Notes under the pieces: generated by a model | What the model saw: only the letters and a program-made list of their open reading frames with translations | What the model was told of the DNA's origin: nothing | Database searches by the model: none | Assembly: GCA_944342015.1 (NCBI GenBank) | Contig: CALVMC010000007.1 | Coordinates: 1 to 64,000, forward strand | Direction: 5' to 3' | Origin: an uncultured Clostridia bacterium | Lineage (GTDB): Bacteria; Bacillota; Clostridia; Christensenellales; CALVMC01 | Length of the DNA stretch: 64,000 nucleotides | Shown here: piece by piece, positions 15,115-26,142 of the stretch | How positions within the stretch are numbered: position 1 is the first letter of the stretch | Layout: every line of letters begins with the position of its first letter | Made by a program: the position numbers and the translations under genes

Positions 15115-16695
15115 ATGTGCGGAATAATGTGTTATTGCAAAAGGAATGCCGATTATACAATTTTCGAAAAAGGCTTTGAAAAAACCGTTTCAAGAGGACC
15201 TGACGATACCAGAATAATAGAACTCAACGACGGAATAATGGGCTTTCACCGACTTGCCATAATGGGTCTCAACGAACTCGGTATGCAGCCTTTTGAATTC
15301 GAAGGGAATTATCTTGTTTGCAACGGAGAAATTTACGGTTTTAAAAAATTGAAGGAAGAACTTATAGGCAAAGGTTATTCTTTTGTAAGCGATTCGGATT
15401 GCGAAATACTTCTTCCGTTGTACAAAGAGTACGGAACCGATATGTTCAAAATGCTCGATGCCGAATTTGTCTGTGTGATTTACGATAATAAAAACAGAGA
15501 ATTTATCGCAGCAAGAGACCCGATAGGAATAAGACCCCTTTATTACGGCTATGACGGGGAAGGTAACATTATATTTGCAAGCGAGCCTAAAAACCTTGTA
15601 GGTCTTACCGATAAAATAATGCCTTTTCCGCCCGGTCATTTTTACAGACAAGGAAAATTTATCTCATATTGCGATATAACCAAGGTGGAAAATGTCTGCT
15701 TTGACAATATCGATACCGTTTGTAAAAATATTAAAGACAAATTAATAAAAGGTGTCGAAAAAAGACTTGTAGCCGATGCGAAAGTGGGATTTTTACTTTC
15801 AGGCGGACTCGATTCTTCTCTTGTGTGTGCTATTGCGCAAAAAGAAAGTCAGGTTCCTATTAAAACCTTTGCCATAGGTATGAACACGGACGCAATAGAC
15901 TTAAAGTATGCAAGGCAGGTTGCGGATTTTATAAAAAGCGACCATACCGAAGTCATTATCGACAGAAACGATGTTCTTGCGTCCGTAAGGGAAGTTATTT
16001 ATAATCTTGCAACTTACGATATAACCACGATAAGGGCGAGTATCGGAATGTATTTATTATGCAAGCAAATACATAAAAACACAGACATAAGGGTACTTTT
16101 GACCGGCGAGATTTCAGATGAGCTTTTCGGATATAAATACACTGATTTCGCACCTTCGGCAAAGGCTTTCCAGACCGAATCGGAAAAAAGGATAAGAGAA
16201 CTTAATATGTACGATGTTTTAAGAGCGGACAGATGTATATCCTCAAATTCCATCGAAGCAAGGGTGCCTTTCGGCGATATCGAATTTGTAAAATATGTTC
16301 TGAGCATTGACCCTGAAATGAAACTTAATAAATACGGAAAAGGCAAATATCTTTTAAGAAGGGCTTTTGAAGGAGATTATCTTCCCAAAGAAATACTTTA
16401 CAGGGAAAAAGCCGCATTTTCAGATGCGGTAGGTCATTCTATGGTTGAATATCTTAAAGAATATGCAGAAAAACTTTACTCCGATATCGAATATGAGAGC
16501 AAAAGAAAGAAATATTCACATTCTCAACCTTTTACAAAAGAATCTTTGTGGTACAGAGAAATATTCGAAGAATTTTATCCGTCGCAAAGCGATATGGTAA
16601 AAGATTTCTGGATGCCGAATAAAGAGTGGGAAGGCTGTAATGTAAACGATCCTTCGGCAAGAGTTCTGTCAAATTACGGAGAAAGCGGCAAATAG
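15115..16695 (+). CDS. asnB: Asparagine synthetase, glutamine-hydrolysing
   Basis: A 526-residue enzyme that makes asparagine from aspartate, ATP and glutamine. The N-terminal Ntn amidotransferase begins MCGIMCY, so Cys2 is the nucleophile after Met removal; this fixes the start at 15115, with GGAGG just before. SRGPDD and CNGEIYGF follow. The synthetase domain has the pyrophosphate loop LLSGGLDSSL near residue 232 and the GEISDELFGYKY and SIEARVPF segments. It is the third gene of the plus-strand nitrogen operon, 58 bases after amt, with no terminator in between, and uses the glutamine made upstream. Confidence 0.95.
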   Translation: MCGIMCYCKRNADYTIFEKGFEKTVSRGPDDTRIIELNDGIMGFHRLAIMGLNELGMQPFEFEGNYLVCNGEIYGFKKLKEELIGKGYSFVSDSDCEILLPLYKEYGTDMFKMLDAEFVCVIYDNKNREFIAARDPIGIRPLYYGYDGEGNIIFASEPKNLVGLTDKIMPFPPGHFYRQGKFISYCDITKVENVCFDNIDTVCKNIKDKLIKGVEKRLVADAKVGFLLSGGLDSSLVCAIAQKESQVPIKTFAIGMNTDAIDLKYARQVADFIKSDHTEVIIDRNDVLASVREVIYNLATYDITTIRASIGMYLLCKQIHKNTDIRVLLTGEISDELFGYKYTDFAPSAKAFQTESEKRIRELNMYDVLRADRCISSNSIEARVPFGDIEFVKYVLSIDPEMKLNKYGKGKYLLRRAFEGDYLPKEILYREKAAFSDAVGHSMVEYLKEYAEKLYSDIEYESKRKKYSHSQPFTKESLWYREIFEEFYPSQSDMVKDFWMPNKEWEGCNVNDPSARVLSNYGESGK

Positions 16696-16775
16696 TATTT
16701 AAAATTTAAACTCAGAGTTAATGAGTTAAATCGGTGAAAAACAACTTGAATTATTAAATTTATTCTTTTTAATAG

Positions 16776-18377
<1,602 letters not shown>

Positions 18378-18432
18378 AAGAAAAGAAATCCGAAAAAGGC
18401 AGATTTTAAATTAATTAATAGGAGAAAAAATT

Positions 18433-19221
18433 ATGCACTTTACAAAAATGCACGGACTTGGAAACGATTATCTTTATGTGTACGGAGAAGTTCCCGAAAA
18501 TATAGAAGAACTTTCCGTTAAACTTTCCGACAGACATTTCGGTGCAGGTTCGGACGGAATGATTTATATTTCGCCGTCTTCCGTTGCGGATTTTAAAATG
18601 AGAATATTCAATTCCGACGGAAGCGAAGCTAAAATGTGCGGTAACGGAATACGGTGCGTCGGCAAGTATGTTTACGATAAAGGACTTACGGATAAAAAAG
18701 AAATTACAGTGGAGACTTTGTCGGGAATAAAAAAACTCTTTCTCAGCGTAGTTTACGGGAAAGTTAATTCCGTTTCCGTCGATATGGGAAAAGCCGAGTC
18801 TTACGATAAAAAAATTATCGATGTGAATGGCAGAAAAATTACCGTAATTCCCGTTTCCGTAGGGAATCCTCATGCGGTGACGTTTGTAGAAAATGCAGAA
18901 GCAGAGCCGATTTTCGAGTTAGGTCCGATAATCGAAAAGGATAAAAACTTCAAAGACGGAGTAAATGTAGAATTTGTTCAGGTTATAGACAAAAATACCC
19001 TCCGTATGCGTGTATGGGAGAGGGGCAGCGGTGTTACTTTGGCGTGCGGTACGGGAGCCTGCGCTTGTGTTGTTGCCGCTATAAAAGAAAAGTATGTCAA
19101 CGAAAAGGAATTCGTTACCGTAAAACTTGACGGTGGAAATCTTAAAATCAAAGTTGACGAGAAAGGTTTTGTAACAATGGAAGGACCTGCAAAATTTGTT
19201 TATGAAGGAGAAACATTATGA
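18433..19221 (+). CDS. dapF: Diaminopimelate epimerase
   Basis: A 262-residue enzyme that converts LL- to meso-diaminopimelate for lysine and peptidoglycan. It starts MHFTKMHGLGNDYLYV. Both catalytic cysteines are present: NSDGSEAKMCGNGIRC and LACGTGACA. AGGAG precedes the ATG. The stop overlaps the dapL start (ATGA), so the last two steps of the meso-DAP route are translationally coupled. Confidence 0.96.
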   Translation: MHFTKMHGLGNDYLYVYGEVPENIEELSVKLSDRHFGAGSDGMIYISPSSVADFKMRIFNSDGSEAKMCGNGIRCVGKYVYDKGLTDKKEITVETLSGIKKLFLSVVYGKVNSVSVDMGKAESYDKKIIDVNGRKITVIPVSVGNPHAVTFVENAEAEPIFELGPIIEKDKNFKDGVNVEFVQVIDKNTLRMRVWERGSGVTLACGTGACACVVAAIKEKYVNEKEFVTVKLDGGNLKIKVDEKGFVTMEGPAKFVYEGETL

Positions 19222-20411
19222 TTAAACCTAATATGAATTACGGTAGGCTGAAAGAATCATATTTATTTTTTCGCATAGCCCAAAAAACAAAGGAATATCT
19301 GAAAAACAATCCCGAAAAAAAATTATTAAGGTTAGGAATAGGCGATGTTTCACTGCCTCTTTGCGATGCCGTCATAAAAGCCTTGCATAAAGCAGTGGAC
19401 GATCAGTCGTCAAAGGAAACATTTCACGGCTATATGCCCGAGTGCGGCGCTCCTTTTTTAAGAGAAACAATATCTTGTTACTATAAAAACCGAGGAGTCA
19501 ATATCGACAGCGAAGAAGTTTTCGTATCGAGCGGAGCAAGCGATGAACTCGGGGATATATTGGATCTTTTCGACCGAAGCAGTTCGGCTCTTGTTATAGA
19601 ACCTTCTTATCCTGCCTATGTAGACGCTAATATTATGGCAGGAAGAGAAATAATACATCTGAATTCCGATCAGAAAAACGGGTTTTTGCCTTTGCCCGAT
19701 AAAAGTCTTAAAGCCGATTTGATTTATATATGCTCTCCTAACAACCCCACGGGAGCCGTCTATAACAAGAAACAATTAAAACAGTGGGTTGATTTTGCAA
19801 ACGGGAACGGTGCGATAATACTTTTCGATGCGGCTTACGAGGCTTTTATAGAAGACGATGAACTTCCTCACAGTATCTTCGAAATCGAAGGCGCAAGAAC
19901 CTGCGCAATAGAAATTTGTTCCCTCTCAAAAACGGCAGGCTTTACAGGCACAAGATTAGGTTATACCGTAATTTCCAAAGATTTGAAAAGAAACGGAATG
20001 AGTCTTAATTCGATGTGGGTCAGAAACCGAACAACCAAAACAAACGGAGTATCTTATATTATTCAAAGAGGGGCAGAGGCGGTATTCGGCGATGAAGGAC
20101 AAACTCAGATAAAGCAGAACATACAATTCTATAAAGATAACGCAAAAATTTTAACCGAAACATTAGACGAGATGAATATATGGTATACAGGCGGTAAAAA
20201 TGCGCCTTATATATGGATGAAATGCCCTGATAAATACAGCAGTTGGGAATTTTTCGATTTGCTTTTAAATAATGCTCAAATTGTGGCAACACCCGGAGAA
20301 GGATTCGGAAAGTGCGGAGAAGGTTATATCAGATTTTCTACATTCGGAAGCAGAGAAGATACCTTAAAGGCAAGTGAAAAATTAAAAGAACTTTTACATT
20401 CAATCCAATAA
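19218..20411 (+). CDS. dapL: LL-diaminopimelate aminotransferase
   Basis: A 397-residue PLP enzyme of fold type I that makes LL-DAP directly from tetrahydrodipicolinate with glutamate as amino donor. Seen are LGIGDVSLPL, GYMPECGAPFLRE, ICSPNNPTGAVY, FDAAYEAFIED, the PLP lysine in CSLSKTAGFTGTRLGY and FSTFGSREDT. It overlaps dapF by four bases. The DapL route needs no succinyl or acetyl blocking groups and, being glutamate-dependent, links lysine and wall synthesis to the nitrogen genes upstream. Confidence 0.95.
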   Translation: MIKPNMNYGRLKESYLFFRIAQKTKEYLKNNPEKKLLRLGIGDVSLPLCDAVIKALHKAVDDQSSKETFHGYMPECGAPFLRETISCYYKNRGVNIDSEEVFVSSGASDELGDILDLFDRSSSALVIEPSYPAYVDANIMAGREIIHLNSDQKNGFLPLPDKSLKADLIYICSPNNPTGAVYNKKQLKQWVDFANGNGAIILFDAAYEAFIEDDELPHSIFEIEGARTCAIEICSLSKTAGFTGTRLGYTVISKDLKRNGMSLNSMWVRNRTTKTNGVSYIIQRGAEAVFGDEGQTQIKQNIQFYKDNAKILTETLDEMNIWYTGGKNAPYIWMKCPDKYSSWEFFDLLLNNAQIVATPGEGFGKCGEGYIRFSTFGSREDTLKASEKLKELLHSIQ

Positions 20412-20420
20412 TTTTTATTA

Positions 20421-20446
20421 AAAGCCGATATGATTATCGGCTTTTT
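20421..20446. terminator. Intrinsic terminator after dapL
   Basis: The stem AAAGCCGAT / ATCGGCTTT is followed by a T run, between the convergent genes dapL and MATE. It marks the end of the plus-strand nitrogen/lysine run. Confidence 0.85.
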
Positions 20447-20497
20447 AAATATAAATTTAAGTTATGGTTTTACTTCTATTGTTTGCGAATGCTTTTT

Positions 20498-21847
20498 TTA
20501 ACACACCGAATTTTTTTTCAATTTAAAATCAAACAATTTTTTTCTCAATATAATAAGAACGGTTATGCTTGCGGTAAGAGCAATTATCTCCGTGACGGGA
20601 AAAGACAGCCATATCCCTTTTATCTGCATAAACCGTGCAAAAATAAATGCCATAGGGACAATAATTACAAGCCCTCTTGCAAGAGAAAGTATTTGCGAAA
20701 ATAAAGGTTTTCCCGTAGAAGTGAAGAATATCGTTATAATTATATTCAAGCCCGTAAAGAAAACGGAAATAAAATACAATCGTAATCCTTCTACCGATAA
20801 TTCTTTAAGTAAAAGATTATTTTCGCTGTTGAAAATATCCGAAATAGGAGCGGCAAGAAAGAAAATTATCAAGTACAGAATAATCGATGAAATAAAAACG
20901 GTGATAATTGCAAGGTAAAAATAAAACTTGATGTTTTCTTTGTTGCCCTGTCCGTAAGCCTTACTTAAAAGGGGTTGAGTGCCCTGAGCTGTTCCGTTAA
21001 AAAAGGCGTTTATAACGATTGCGACATTAGCTATAATACTGTATGCCGCAACGGCAGTATTTCCGCCGTGTCTCAGCATTAAAAAATTGAATACGAAAAT
21101 AACTATCGATATAGATATCTGATCCATAAAAGACGGAAAGCCCAAAATAAAATTATATTTTATATGTTTAAATTCCGGTTTTGTTTTAACGAGTCTGAGT
21201 CCGCCTTTTTTGCGCAGGAAGTGTATGGAAGAAAGAGAAATGCCGATTACCGGCGCAAGAGCCGTGGCAAGTACTGCGCCGAGCATACCGAGCTTTAACG
21301 GGAATATAAGAATATAATCGAGAATTATATTCGATACGCTTCCGCTAAGGGAAGATATTGTTGAAAGCTGAGGACTGCCGTCGTTACGGACAAAACATAT
21401 TAAAATGTCGTTGAATATAAATGCGGGGGCAAAAAGTAGGAGAACCATTATGTAAATATCCGTCATTTCAAAAACCGTTTCGTCGGCGCCGAGTAAAACC
21501 GAAATTTCAGAATGAAGAAATATCCCCATAAAAATAAATACTACCGAAAATAAAACGGCAATATAAACGGTATTCGTGAATATCTTATTGCAGCTTTCCG
21601 TTTCGCCGCTGTTTTTCATTATGGTAAATCTTGTTGCGCCGCCCATTCCGAGCATAAGTCCAATTCCGTGTATTACGCCGTATACGGGTACTGCGATATT
21701 GAGTGCGGTAAGACCGCTTGTTCCCAGCGCCAAGGAAACGAAAAAGGTATCTACAAGTATATAACAGGAAAAACCCAGCATACCGAATATGCTGAGAGAG
21801 GAATATTTCAGAAATTCTTTAACAAGTGCGTTTTTATTCATGTCCAT
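20498..21847 (-). CDS. MATE-family efflux transporter
   Basis: A 449-residue membrane protein with about 12 hydrophobic segments in two similar halves, the MATE layout (typical 440-460). The first half has GMLGFSCYILVDTFFVSLALG, PVYGVIHGIGLMLGMGGATR and the loop DILICFVRNDGSPQLS; the second has AYSIIANVAIVINAFFNGTAQGTQPLLSKAYGQGN. Such pumps export drugs or metabolites using Na+ or H+ gradients; the substrate cannot be predicted. Single gene, convergent with dapL. Confidence 0.9.
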   Translation of the reverse strand: MDMNKNALVKEFLKYSSLSIFGMLGFSCYILVDTFFVSLALGTSGLTALNIAVPVYGVIHGIGLMLGMGGATRFTIMKNSGETESCNKIFTNTVYIAVLFSVVFIFMGIFLHSEISVLLGADETVFEMTDIYIMVLLLFAPAFIFNDILICFVRNDGSPQLSTISSLSGSVSNIILDYILIFPLKLGMLGAVLATALAPVIGISLSSIHFLRKKGGLRLVKTKPEFKHIKYNFILGFPSFMDQISISIVIFVFNFLMLRHGGNTAVAAYSIIANVAIVINAFFNGTAQGTQPLLSKAYGQGNKENIKFYFYLAIITVFISSIILYLIIFFLAAPISDIFNSENNLLLKELSVEGLRLYFISVFFTGLNIIITIFFTSTGKPLFSQILSLARGLVIIVPMAFIFARFMQIKGIWLSFPVTEIIALTASITVLIILRKKLFDFKLKKNSVC

Positions 21848-21955
21848 AAAAAAACGCCGGTTTTAAATCGTTTACGATTTTTTCCGCCGCATAAAATCAA
21901 TGTTAAATTAACACAAACAAATAAATTTGTCAATTTAGGAAAAAGTTTTTCGGTT

Positions 21956-21998
21956 TGTGACTTTGTCACATACAATTTTTAATTTCATGCTATATAAT
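21956..21998 (+). promoter_or_regulatory. Crp/Fnr-like operator and promoter of the ferredoxin gene
   Basis: The palindrome TGTGA-CTTTG-TCACA (21956-21970) lies upstream of a TATAAT box (21993-21998) that has no good -35. With transcription starting near 22005 the operator is centred at about -42, where class II Crp/Fnr activators bind. A Crp/Fnr-family gene is about 640 bases away. The half-site spacing is five bases rather than the six of E. coli CRP. Confidence 0.6.
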
Positions 21999-22022
21999 AA
22001 AATTGTAAACGGAGGTAATAAT

Positions 22023-22205
22023 ATGGAACTTATAGTCAATAATGAAAGATGTCCGCAGAATCATCCTTGTCCTGCCGTAAAGGTCTGTCCCGTGAACGCC
22101 CTTACGCAGATCGGAAACGCTGCACCGACGGTAAACAAAGATAAATGCATAAAATGCGGAAAGTGTTCGACTTTCTGTCCTAAAAAAGCCCTTGTTTTAG
22201 AGTAA
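22023..22205 (+). CDS. Small ferredoxin-like [4Fe-4S] protein
   Basis: A 60-residue protein with two cysteine groups. The second, CIKCGKCSTFCP, is a standard four-cysteine cluster motif. The first, CPQNHPCPAVKVCP, has a widened spacing that suggests one cluster is modified or absent. The ATG at 22023 sits behind GGAGG; a longer frame upstream has no ribosome site. Cytoplasmic electron carrier, followed about 100 bases later by thioredoxin. Confidence 0.88.
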   Translation: MELIVNNERCPQNHPCPAVKVCPVNALTQIGNAAPTVNKDKCIKCGKCSTFCPKKALVLE

Positions 22206-22307
22206 GAGAGAAGAATATTTAAAATTAACCTAAAACAAAAAAAGTATAAAAATTATAGTTAGAATTAAAGATACTCAGTAAAACTGAAATATCAAAGGAG
22301 ATTTAAT

Positions 22308-22619
22308 ATGGAAGCTGTTAAACTTAATAATGCTAATTTCGAAAACGAAGTTTTAAAAAGCGACAAGCCGGTACTTATTGATTTTTGGGCGCCTTGGTGC
22401 GGACCGTGCAGAATGGTGTCTCCCGTAATAGACGAACTTGCAGGGGAGATTGACGGGGCAAAAATTTGCAAAGTCAATGTGGATGAAGAGAATGAACTTG
22501 CAAAAACTTTCGGAGTTATGAGCATACCGACGCTTGTAGTAATCAAGAACGGTAAAGAAGTTACGAGAGCGGTAGGCGTAAGACCTAAAGAAGAAATTAT
22601 TAAAATGCTTAATATCTAA
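22308..22619 (+). CDS. trxA: Thioredoxin
   Basis: A 103-residue protein with the thioredoxin fold and active site WAPWCGPCRMV near residue 30, then the cis-proline segment SIPTLVV. It reduces disulfides in cytoplasmic proteins, normally recharged by thioredoxin reductase, which is not in this window. AAAGGAG precedes the ATG. It probably shares regulation with the ferredoxin upstream; convergent with the Crp/Fnr regulator. Confidence 0.96.
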   Translation: MEAVKLNNANFENEVLKSDKPVLIDFWAPWCGPCRMVSPVIDELAGEIDGAKICKVNVDEENELAKTFGVMSIPTLVVIKNGKEVTRAVGVRPKEEIIKMLNI

Positions 22620-22640
22620 TCGAAAAACCTTATTTATAAT

Positions 22641-23315
22641 TTAAATATTCAGTTCGGAAATTTTAAGTAATTTTATTTTTCCGTTCGAAAGTTCGACGAT
22701 ACCCCTCTTTTCGAACTTTTTGAGAGTTCTTCCCACAACTTCACGAGCCGAGCCGATATAACTTGCTATGGCTTCCTGAGTTACGGGAAGAACTGTTTTT
22801 TTACTTTTTGAATATTCGTCGTAAAGAAAAAGGGCGACTCTTTTTTCGACCGGTAAAAAAAGCATTTGTTCCATTGCCCACATTACATCGGAGAATCTTT
22901 CGCTTGCAACGGTGAGAGCGAAGTTTTCCACTCTGATATCGTTGCTTTTAAGTTTTTCAAAAACATCGGATTTTATTATCAGAACCTTGCTGTCGGCTAC
23001 TGCGTCGATGTAGACATCGAAGGTGATTTTTTTAAGAAGACAGGAAGCGGTCATTATACAAATTCCGTTTTCGGCAAGTCTGTATAAAGTGACTTCCTTT
23101 CCTTGTTCTGACATAAGATAGGCTTTAAGTTCGCCTTCGAGTACTATTATTACGCCAAGACATTCGTTTGTCGCACTGTAAATATTGCTGCCTTTTTTAT
23201 AGTCTTTAATTACATATCCGTTTAAAAGAAATTGCTTTTCCTCTTGATTCAGATAAGGGTAAAAGGGAAGTTTTTTTAAAACATTTTCATAATTGTTTGT
23301 CATTTTTGAGTTCAT
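22641..23315 (-). CDS. Crp/Fnr-family transcriptional regulator
   Basis: A 224-residue protein: N-terminal cyclic-nucleotide-binding-like beta barrel (~15-130; GVIIVLEGELKAYL, GKEVTLYRLAENGIC) and C-terminal winged helix (~150-215; TQEAIASYIGSAREVVGRTLKKFEKRGIV). Three cysteines lie in the sensor half (ECLG, GICIMTASCLL) but there is no classical N-terminal Fnr iron-sulfur motif, so the signal is unknown. Such proteins in clostridia often control redox and oxygen-response genes. A matching palindromic site precedes the ferredoxin gene, which makes a local regulatory link plausible. Confidence 0.9.
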   Translation of the reverse strand: MNSKMTNNYENVLKKLPFYPYLNQEEKQFLLNGYVIKDYKKGSNIYSATNECLGVIIVLEGELKAYLMSEQGKEVTLYRLAENGICIMTASCLLKKITFDVYIDAVADSKVLIIKSDVFEKLKSNDIRVENFALTVASERFSDVMWAMEQMLFLPVEKRVALFLYDEYSKSKKTVLPVTQEAIASYIGSAREVVGRTLKKFEKRGIVELSNGKIKLLKISELNI

Positions 23316-23427
23316 AACATTTTTTCCCGATTTTCACTTGTTTGCCGTATTAAAACGGCTTGTAGGACGGTTTTTCGGATATTTTGAATATTTTAATATA
23401 ATTACTTAAAATATTTATTTCAATAAA

Positions 23428-23886
23428 TTATATTATAGTTTCCTTAAAATAATATATTTTTTCGTTTACCGTAACGATAAGAGTGTATTCATTTTTTCCG
23501 TCTTTATATTCGGTTATTCCGACGGAAGCGATTGCGCTGTTTTTATTTTCCGATTCTAAATTATATATTGCGGATTTGCCGGGAATATAGCTTTGTAAGT
23601 CATATGAAAAAACCATAATTTTATTTTCGGTATTATCGGAAATAGTTATTGCGCCGTTTTCGATAAGACAGGATATATCGCATATCTTAGCATTTTCGTA
23701 AAGATCTTTCAATTCTTGCGAACAGTGCGTGATTTGCCCGTTTTCATCGATATTCTGAATAATCGTAAAATTCCAATTATGGTTTTCTATTTTTACATTA
23801 TAATTATTGCAGCCGGCAAGCAGAAAGGAAAATAAGACTACCGTCAGCATTAAAATTACTATATGTTTTGCCGAAAATTTTTTCAT
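23428..23886 (-). CDS. Small lipoprotein of unknown function
   Basis: A 152-residue protein with a type II signal peptide: MKKFSAKH, a hydrophobic run and lipobox FLLAGC. The mature region has no recognised domain and looks like alternating beta strands. The ATG at 23886, eight bases after AAAGGAG, is preferred over a longer start. It is probably exported and membrane-anchored. About 190 bases without a gene separate it from rubrerythrin. Confidence 0.7.
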   Translation of the reverse strand: MKKFSAKHIVILMLTVVLFSFLLAGCNNYNVKIENHNWNFTIIQNIDENGQITHCSQELKDLYENAKICDISCLIENGAITISDNTENKIMVFSYDLQSYIPGKSAIYNLESENKNSAIASVGITEYKDGKNEYTLIVTVNEKIYYFKETII

Positions 23887-24077
23887 ACCGAAACTCCTTT
23901 GAAAATATTTTATCACATTAAAAAAACAAGGTCAAAGATAAGGTCAAAGATTTAGTTTAAATATTAAAATTACTCTATGGGAAAGGTTTTAAATTTTTCT
24001 TATTTATAAAAAATAACGGACGACGGATATAATGGTTTGAATTTTTAAAAGAAAGAGACGCCATAAAATCAAATAAA

Positions 24078-24099
24078 AAATTCCCCGTCAGGGGAATTT
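24078..24099 (-). terminator. Intrinsic terminator after rubrerythrin
   Basis: The minus-strand stem AAATTCCCC / GGGGAATTT is followed by a T run, about 10 bases after the rubrerythrin stop. Confidence 0.8.
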
Positions 24100-24105
24100 G
24101 GTTTT

Positions 24106-24696
24106 TTAATCGCTTGCGATTTTCAGCATTACCGCTCCTTGCTTTGCCTGGCACAGAGGACATATCTCGAAGGCTTCCGTGCCTACTTCCTCGTATCCGC
24201 AGTCGTCGCATTTCCATTTTACCGGATTAGGCTTTTTGTAAAGGGTTCCGTTTTTCATCTGTTCGTAAAGCTGCGTGAAAAGTTTTTTATGGCAGCTTTC
24301 AACCTGAATAAGGTTTTTAAAAAGATTTGCTATATCTTCGAACCCTTCTTCACGGGCGGTCTTCTCATATTCGGGATATACCTTTTTTTCTTCGAATTCT
24401 TCGTCTTCGGCTGCAAGTCTTAAATTTTCAAGAAGATCCCATTTCTCTTTAAAAGGATAACCCGAGCAGATATCTATGTTTTTAATTTCTTCTTTACTCG
24501 CCGTTTCTATAAACGAGTACAACATTCTTGCGTGGTTAAATTCCTGATAAACAACTTCGTCGACAAGTTTTGCAAGATATTTATAACCTTTCATTCTTGC
24601 CCCGTATTCGATAAATTCGTATCTTGTTCGTGCCATACATTCGCCTGCATATGCTTTTGCAAGGTTGAGATAAGTTTTGCTTTTAATAAGTTCCAT
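24106..24696 (-). CDS. rbr: Rubrerythrin
   Basis: A 196-residue non-haem iron protein that reduces hydrogen peroxide in anaerobes. The N-terminal four-helix domain carries the diiron ligands in ECMARTRYEF, QEFNHARMLY and QVESCHKKLF. The C-terminal rubredoxin-like domain has WKCDDCGYEEV and CPLCQAKQG, binding one iron through four cysteines. A good GGAG lies before the ATG. With the thioredoxin, ferredoxin, feo and ferritin genes nearby it belongs to an oxygen/iron defence region. Confidence 0.95.
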   Translation of the reverse strand: MELIKSKTYLNLAKAYAGECMARTRYEFIEYGARMKGYKYLAKLVDEVVYQEFNHARMLYSFIETASKEEIKNIDICSGYPFKEKWDLLENLRLAAEDEEFEEKKVYPEYEKTAREEGFEDIANLFKNLIQVESCHKKLFTQLYEQMKNGTLYKKPNPVKWKCDDCGYEEVGTEAFEICPLCQAKQGAVMLKIASD

Positions 24697-24904
24697 AGTT
24701 TTCTCCTTTTTAATTAATAAACTGATTTTATCCTTAAATAAGAATTTTAAACTGTTGCAGGGTAATAAAAAATTATAAAAAATGTTTAAATTTTTATAAT
24801 TTTATTGTATAATATAATTAACCGATTCTTTCCGGTTAAACGGTATAATTACAGTTTAATTTTTATCGGCAATTAAATAACTGATTAACAAGGAGGAAAG
24901 CACC

Positions 24905-25918
24905 ATGAAAAAATTATTTACAGGAATATTTGCAGTTATCGTAACCGTAATTATGGCGGCTGCCTTTACTGCATGTAATCCTTCCGGAAACAGCGATAAA
25001 CTTATGTCGGGCAAAGGCGGGAACGATATTGCCTTTTCAATAGGTTCGTCGGCTGCAATGCTCGGCGATATTCAAAATGACTCTGCGACTAATGTTGCGG
25101 TATCTCTAACGGTATCCGAAGGTGCGCTTATAGCCTCGGAGGGTAGCTTGCTTACCGAAGAAGAAAAAGAGGAAGTTAAACAGCAGCTTTCCGTGCTTGA
25201 AAACTTTATCGGTGAAAACGCAATAACTTCAACCGATGAAAAGGTGGGTGCAGACGATACTTACAGCGGAACTTATGAAAATCTTCTTACAATAAAAACC
25301 AAAGATTTAACAGGTTATGAAATAGTTTATAAACTTTATTATAACCTTACCGAAAAAGGTGAGCCGATAACAAGAAAGGACGGAGGGGAGACCGAAACTA
25401 TTCAGGCGTTCACTCTCGACGGAATAGTCATTAACGGAGAAGCAACCGACGAAATTTATACCGTGAGCGGAGGCAGAACAATCGAGACGGAAACCGAAGG
25501 ATTGAAAGAAGAAGTGGAATCCAAACTTTCCTTTGTTATAACTCAGACGGAAGGTGAGTATATAAGGTTTGCTCTCGAAGAGGAAATCGAAGGTGACGAA
25601 AGTGAACAGGAATATAAATATTCCTATTACAGCAATAACAAATTGGTTAAAGAGTTTTCAATCGAATACGAGCAGGAAAATAACGAAAACGGAATCGAGA
25701 TGAAAACCTATGAAAACGGAAAGGTTTTTGCCGTTGAATACGAAAAGAAAACGGTAGGCGGAAAAGATCGAATCGAAGCTGAAATAATGAAAGACGGAAT
25801 TTCCCGTGAAGTAATAATTACCGTTGAAGGGGACGGAAGCGAAGCAAATCCGTACAAACATGTTTACAGATGGGGAGAGACCGATATAGACGAGGATTAT
25901 TATCATCATCGCCGTTAA
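24905..25918 (+). CDS. Lipoprotein of unknown function
   Basis: A 337-residue protein with signal peptide and lipobox AAFTAC (Cys about residue 24). The mature part is rich in glutamate and lysine, with long stretches resembling extended beta strands (ITRKDGGETETIQAFTLDG, ADEGDGSEANPYKHVYRW-like tail ending in histidines). No catalytic motif was recognised. AAGGAGG before the ATG predicts strong translation. Likely a secreted, membrane-tethered protein; binding partner unknown. Single gene followed by a terminator. Confidence 0.7.
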   Translation: MKKLFTGIFAVIVTVIMAAAFTACNPSGNSDKLMSGKGGNDIAFSIGSSAAMLGDIQNDSATNVAVSLTVSEGALIASEGSLLTEEEKEEVKQQLSVLENFIGENAITSTDEKVGADDTYSGTYENLLTIKTKDLTGYEIVYKLYYNLTEKGEPITRKDGGETETIQAFTLDGIVINGEATDEIYTVSGGRTIETETEGLKEEVESKLSFVITQTEGEYIRFALEEEIEGDESEQEYKYSYYSNNKLVKEFSIEYEQENNENGIEMKTYENGKVFAVEYEKKTVGGKDRIEAEIMKDGISREVIITVEGDGSEANPYKHVYRWGETDIDEDYYHHRR

Positions 25919-25986
25919 TTAAATAATTTGAATTGAATTGAATTTAATTTAAATTAAAACAGATCAGAGTTTAAAAAAAAATTTGA

Positions 25987-26015
25987 AAACGGAAAGTTAG
26001 GCTTTCCGTTTTTCT
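25987..26015 (+). terminator. Intrinsic terminator after the lipoprotein gene
   Basis: The stem AAACGGAAAG / CTTTCCGTTT with a five-base loop is followed by T. It lies about 70 bases after the stop codon. Confidence 0.8.
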
Positions 26016-26106
26016 ATTTATAATTGATAAGTTAAAAAAATAAAAAAACAAATGAAAATTATTGACAATTATAAATTAAAAAAGTAGAAAAAATTAATAA
26101 AAATTG

Positions 26107-26135
26107 TTGACAACAAAAAAAATTTTAAATATAAT
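26107..26135 (+). promoter_or_regulatory. Consensus promoter of the feo operon
   Basis: TTGACA (26107-26112), exactly 17 bases, TATAAT (26130-26135). The expected transcription start near 26142 abuts the first of three palindromic operators, so the promoter is strong and built to be repressed. Confidence 0.88.
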
Positions 26136-26142
26136 AAAACTA

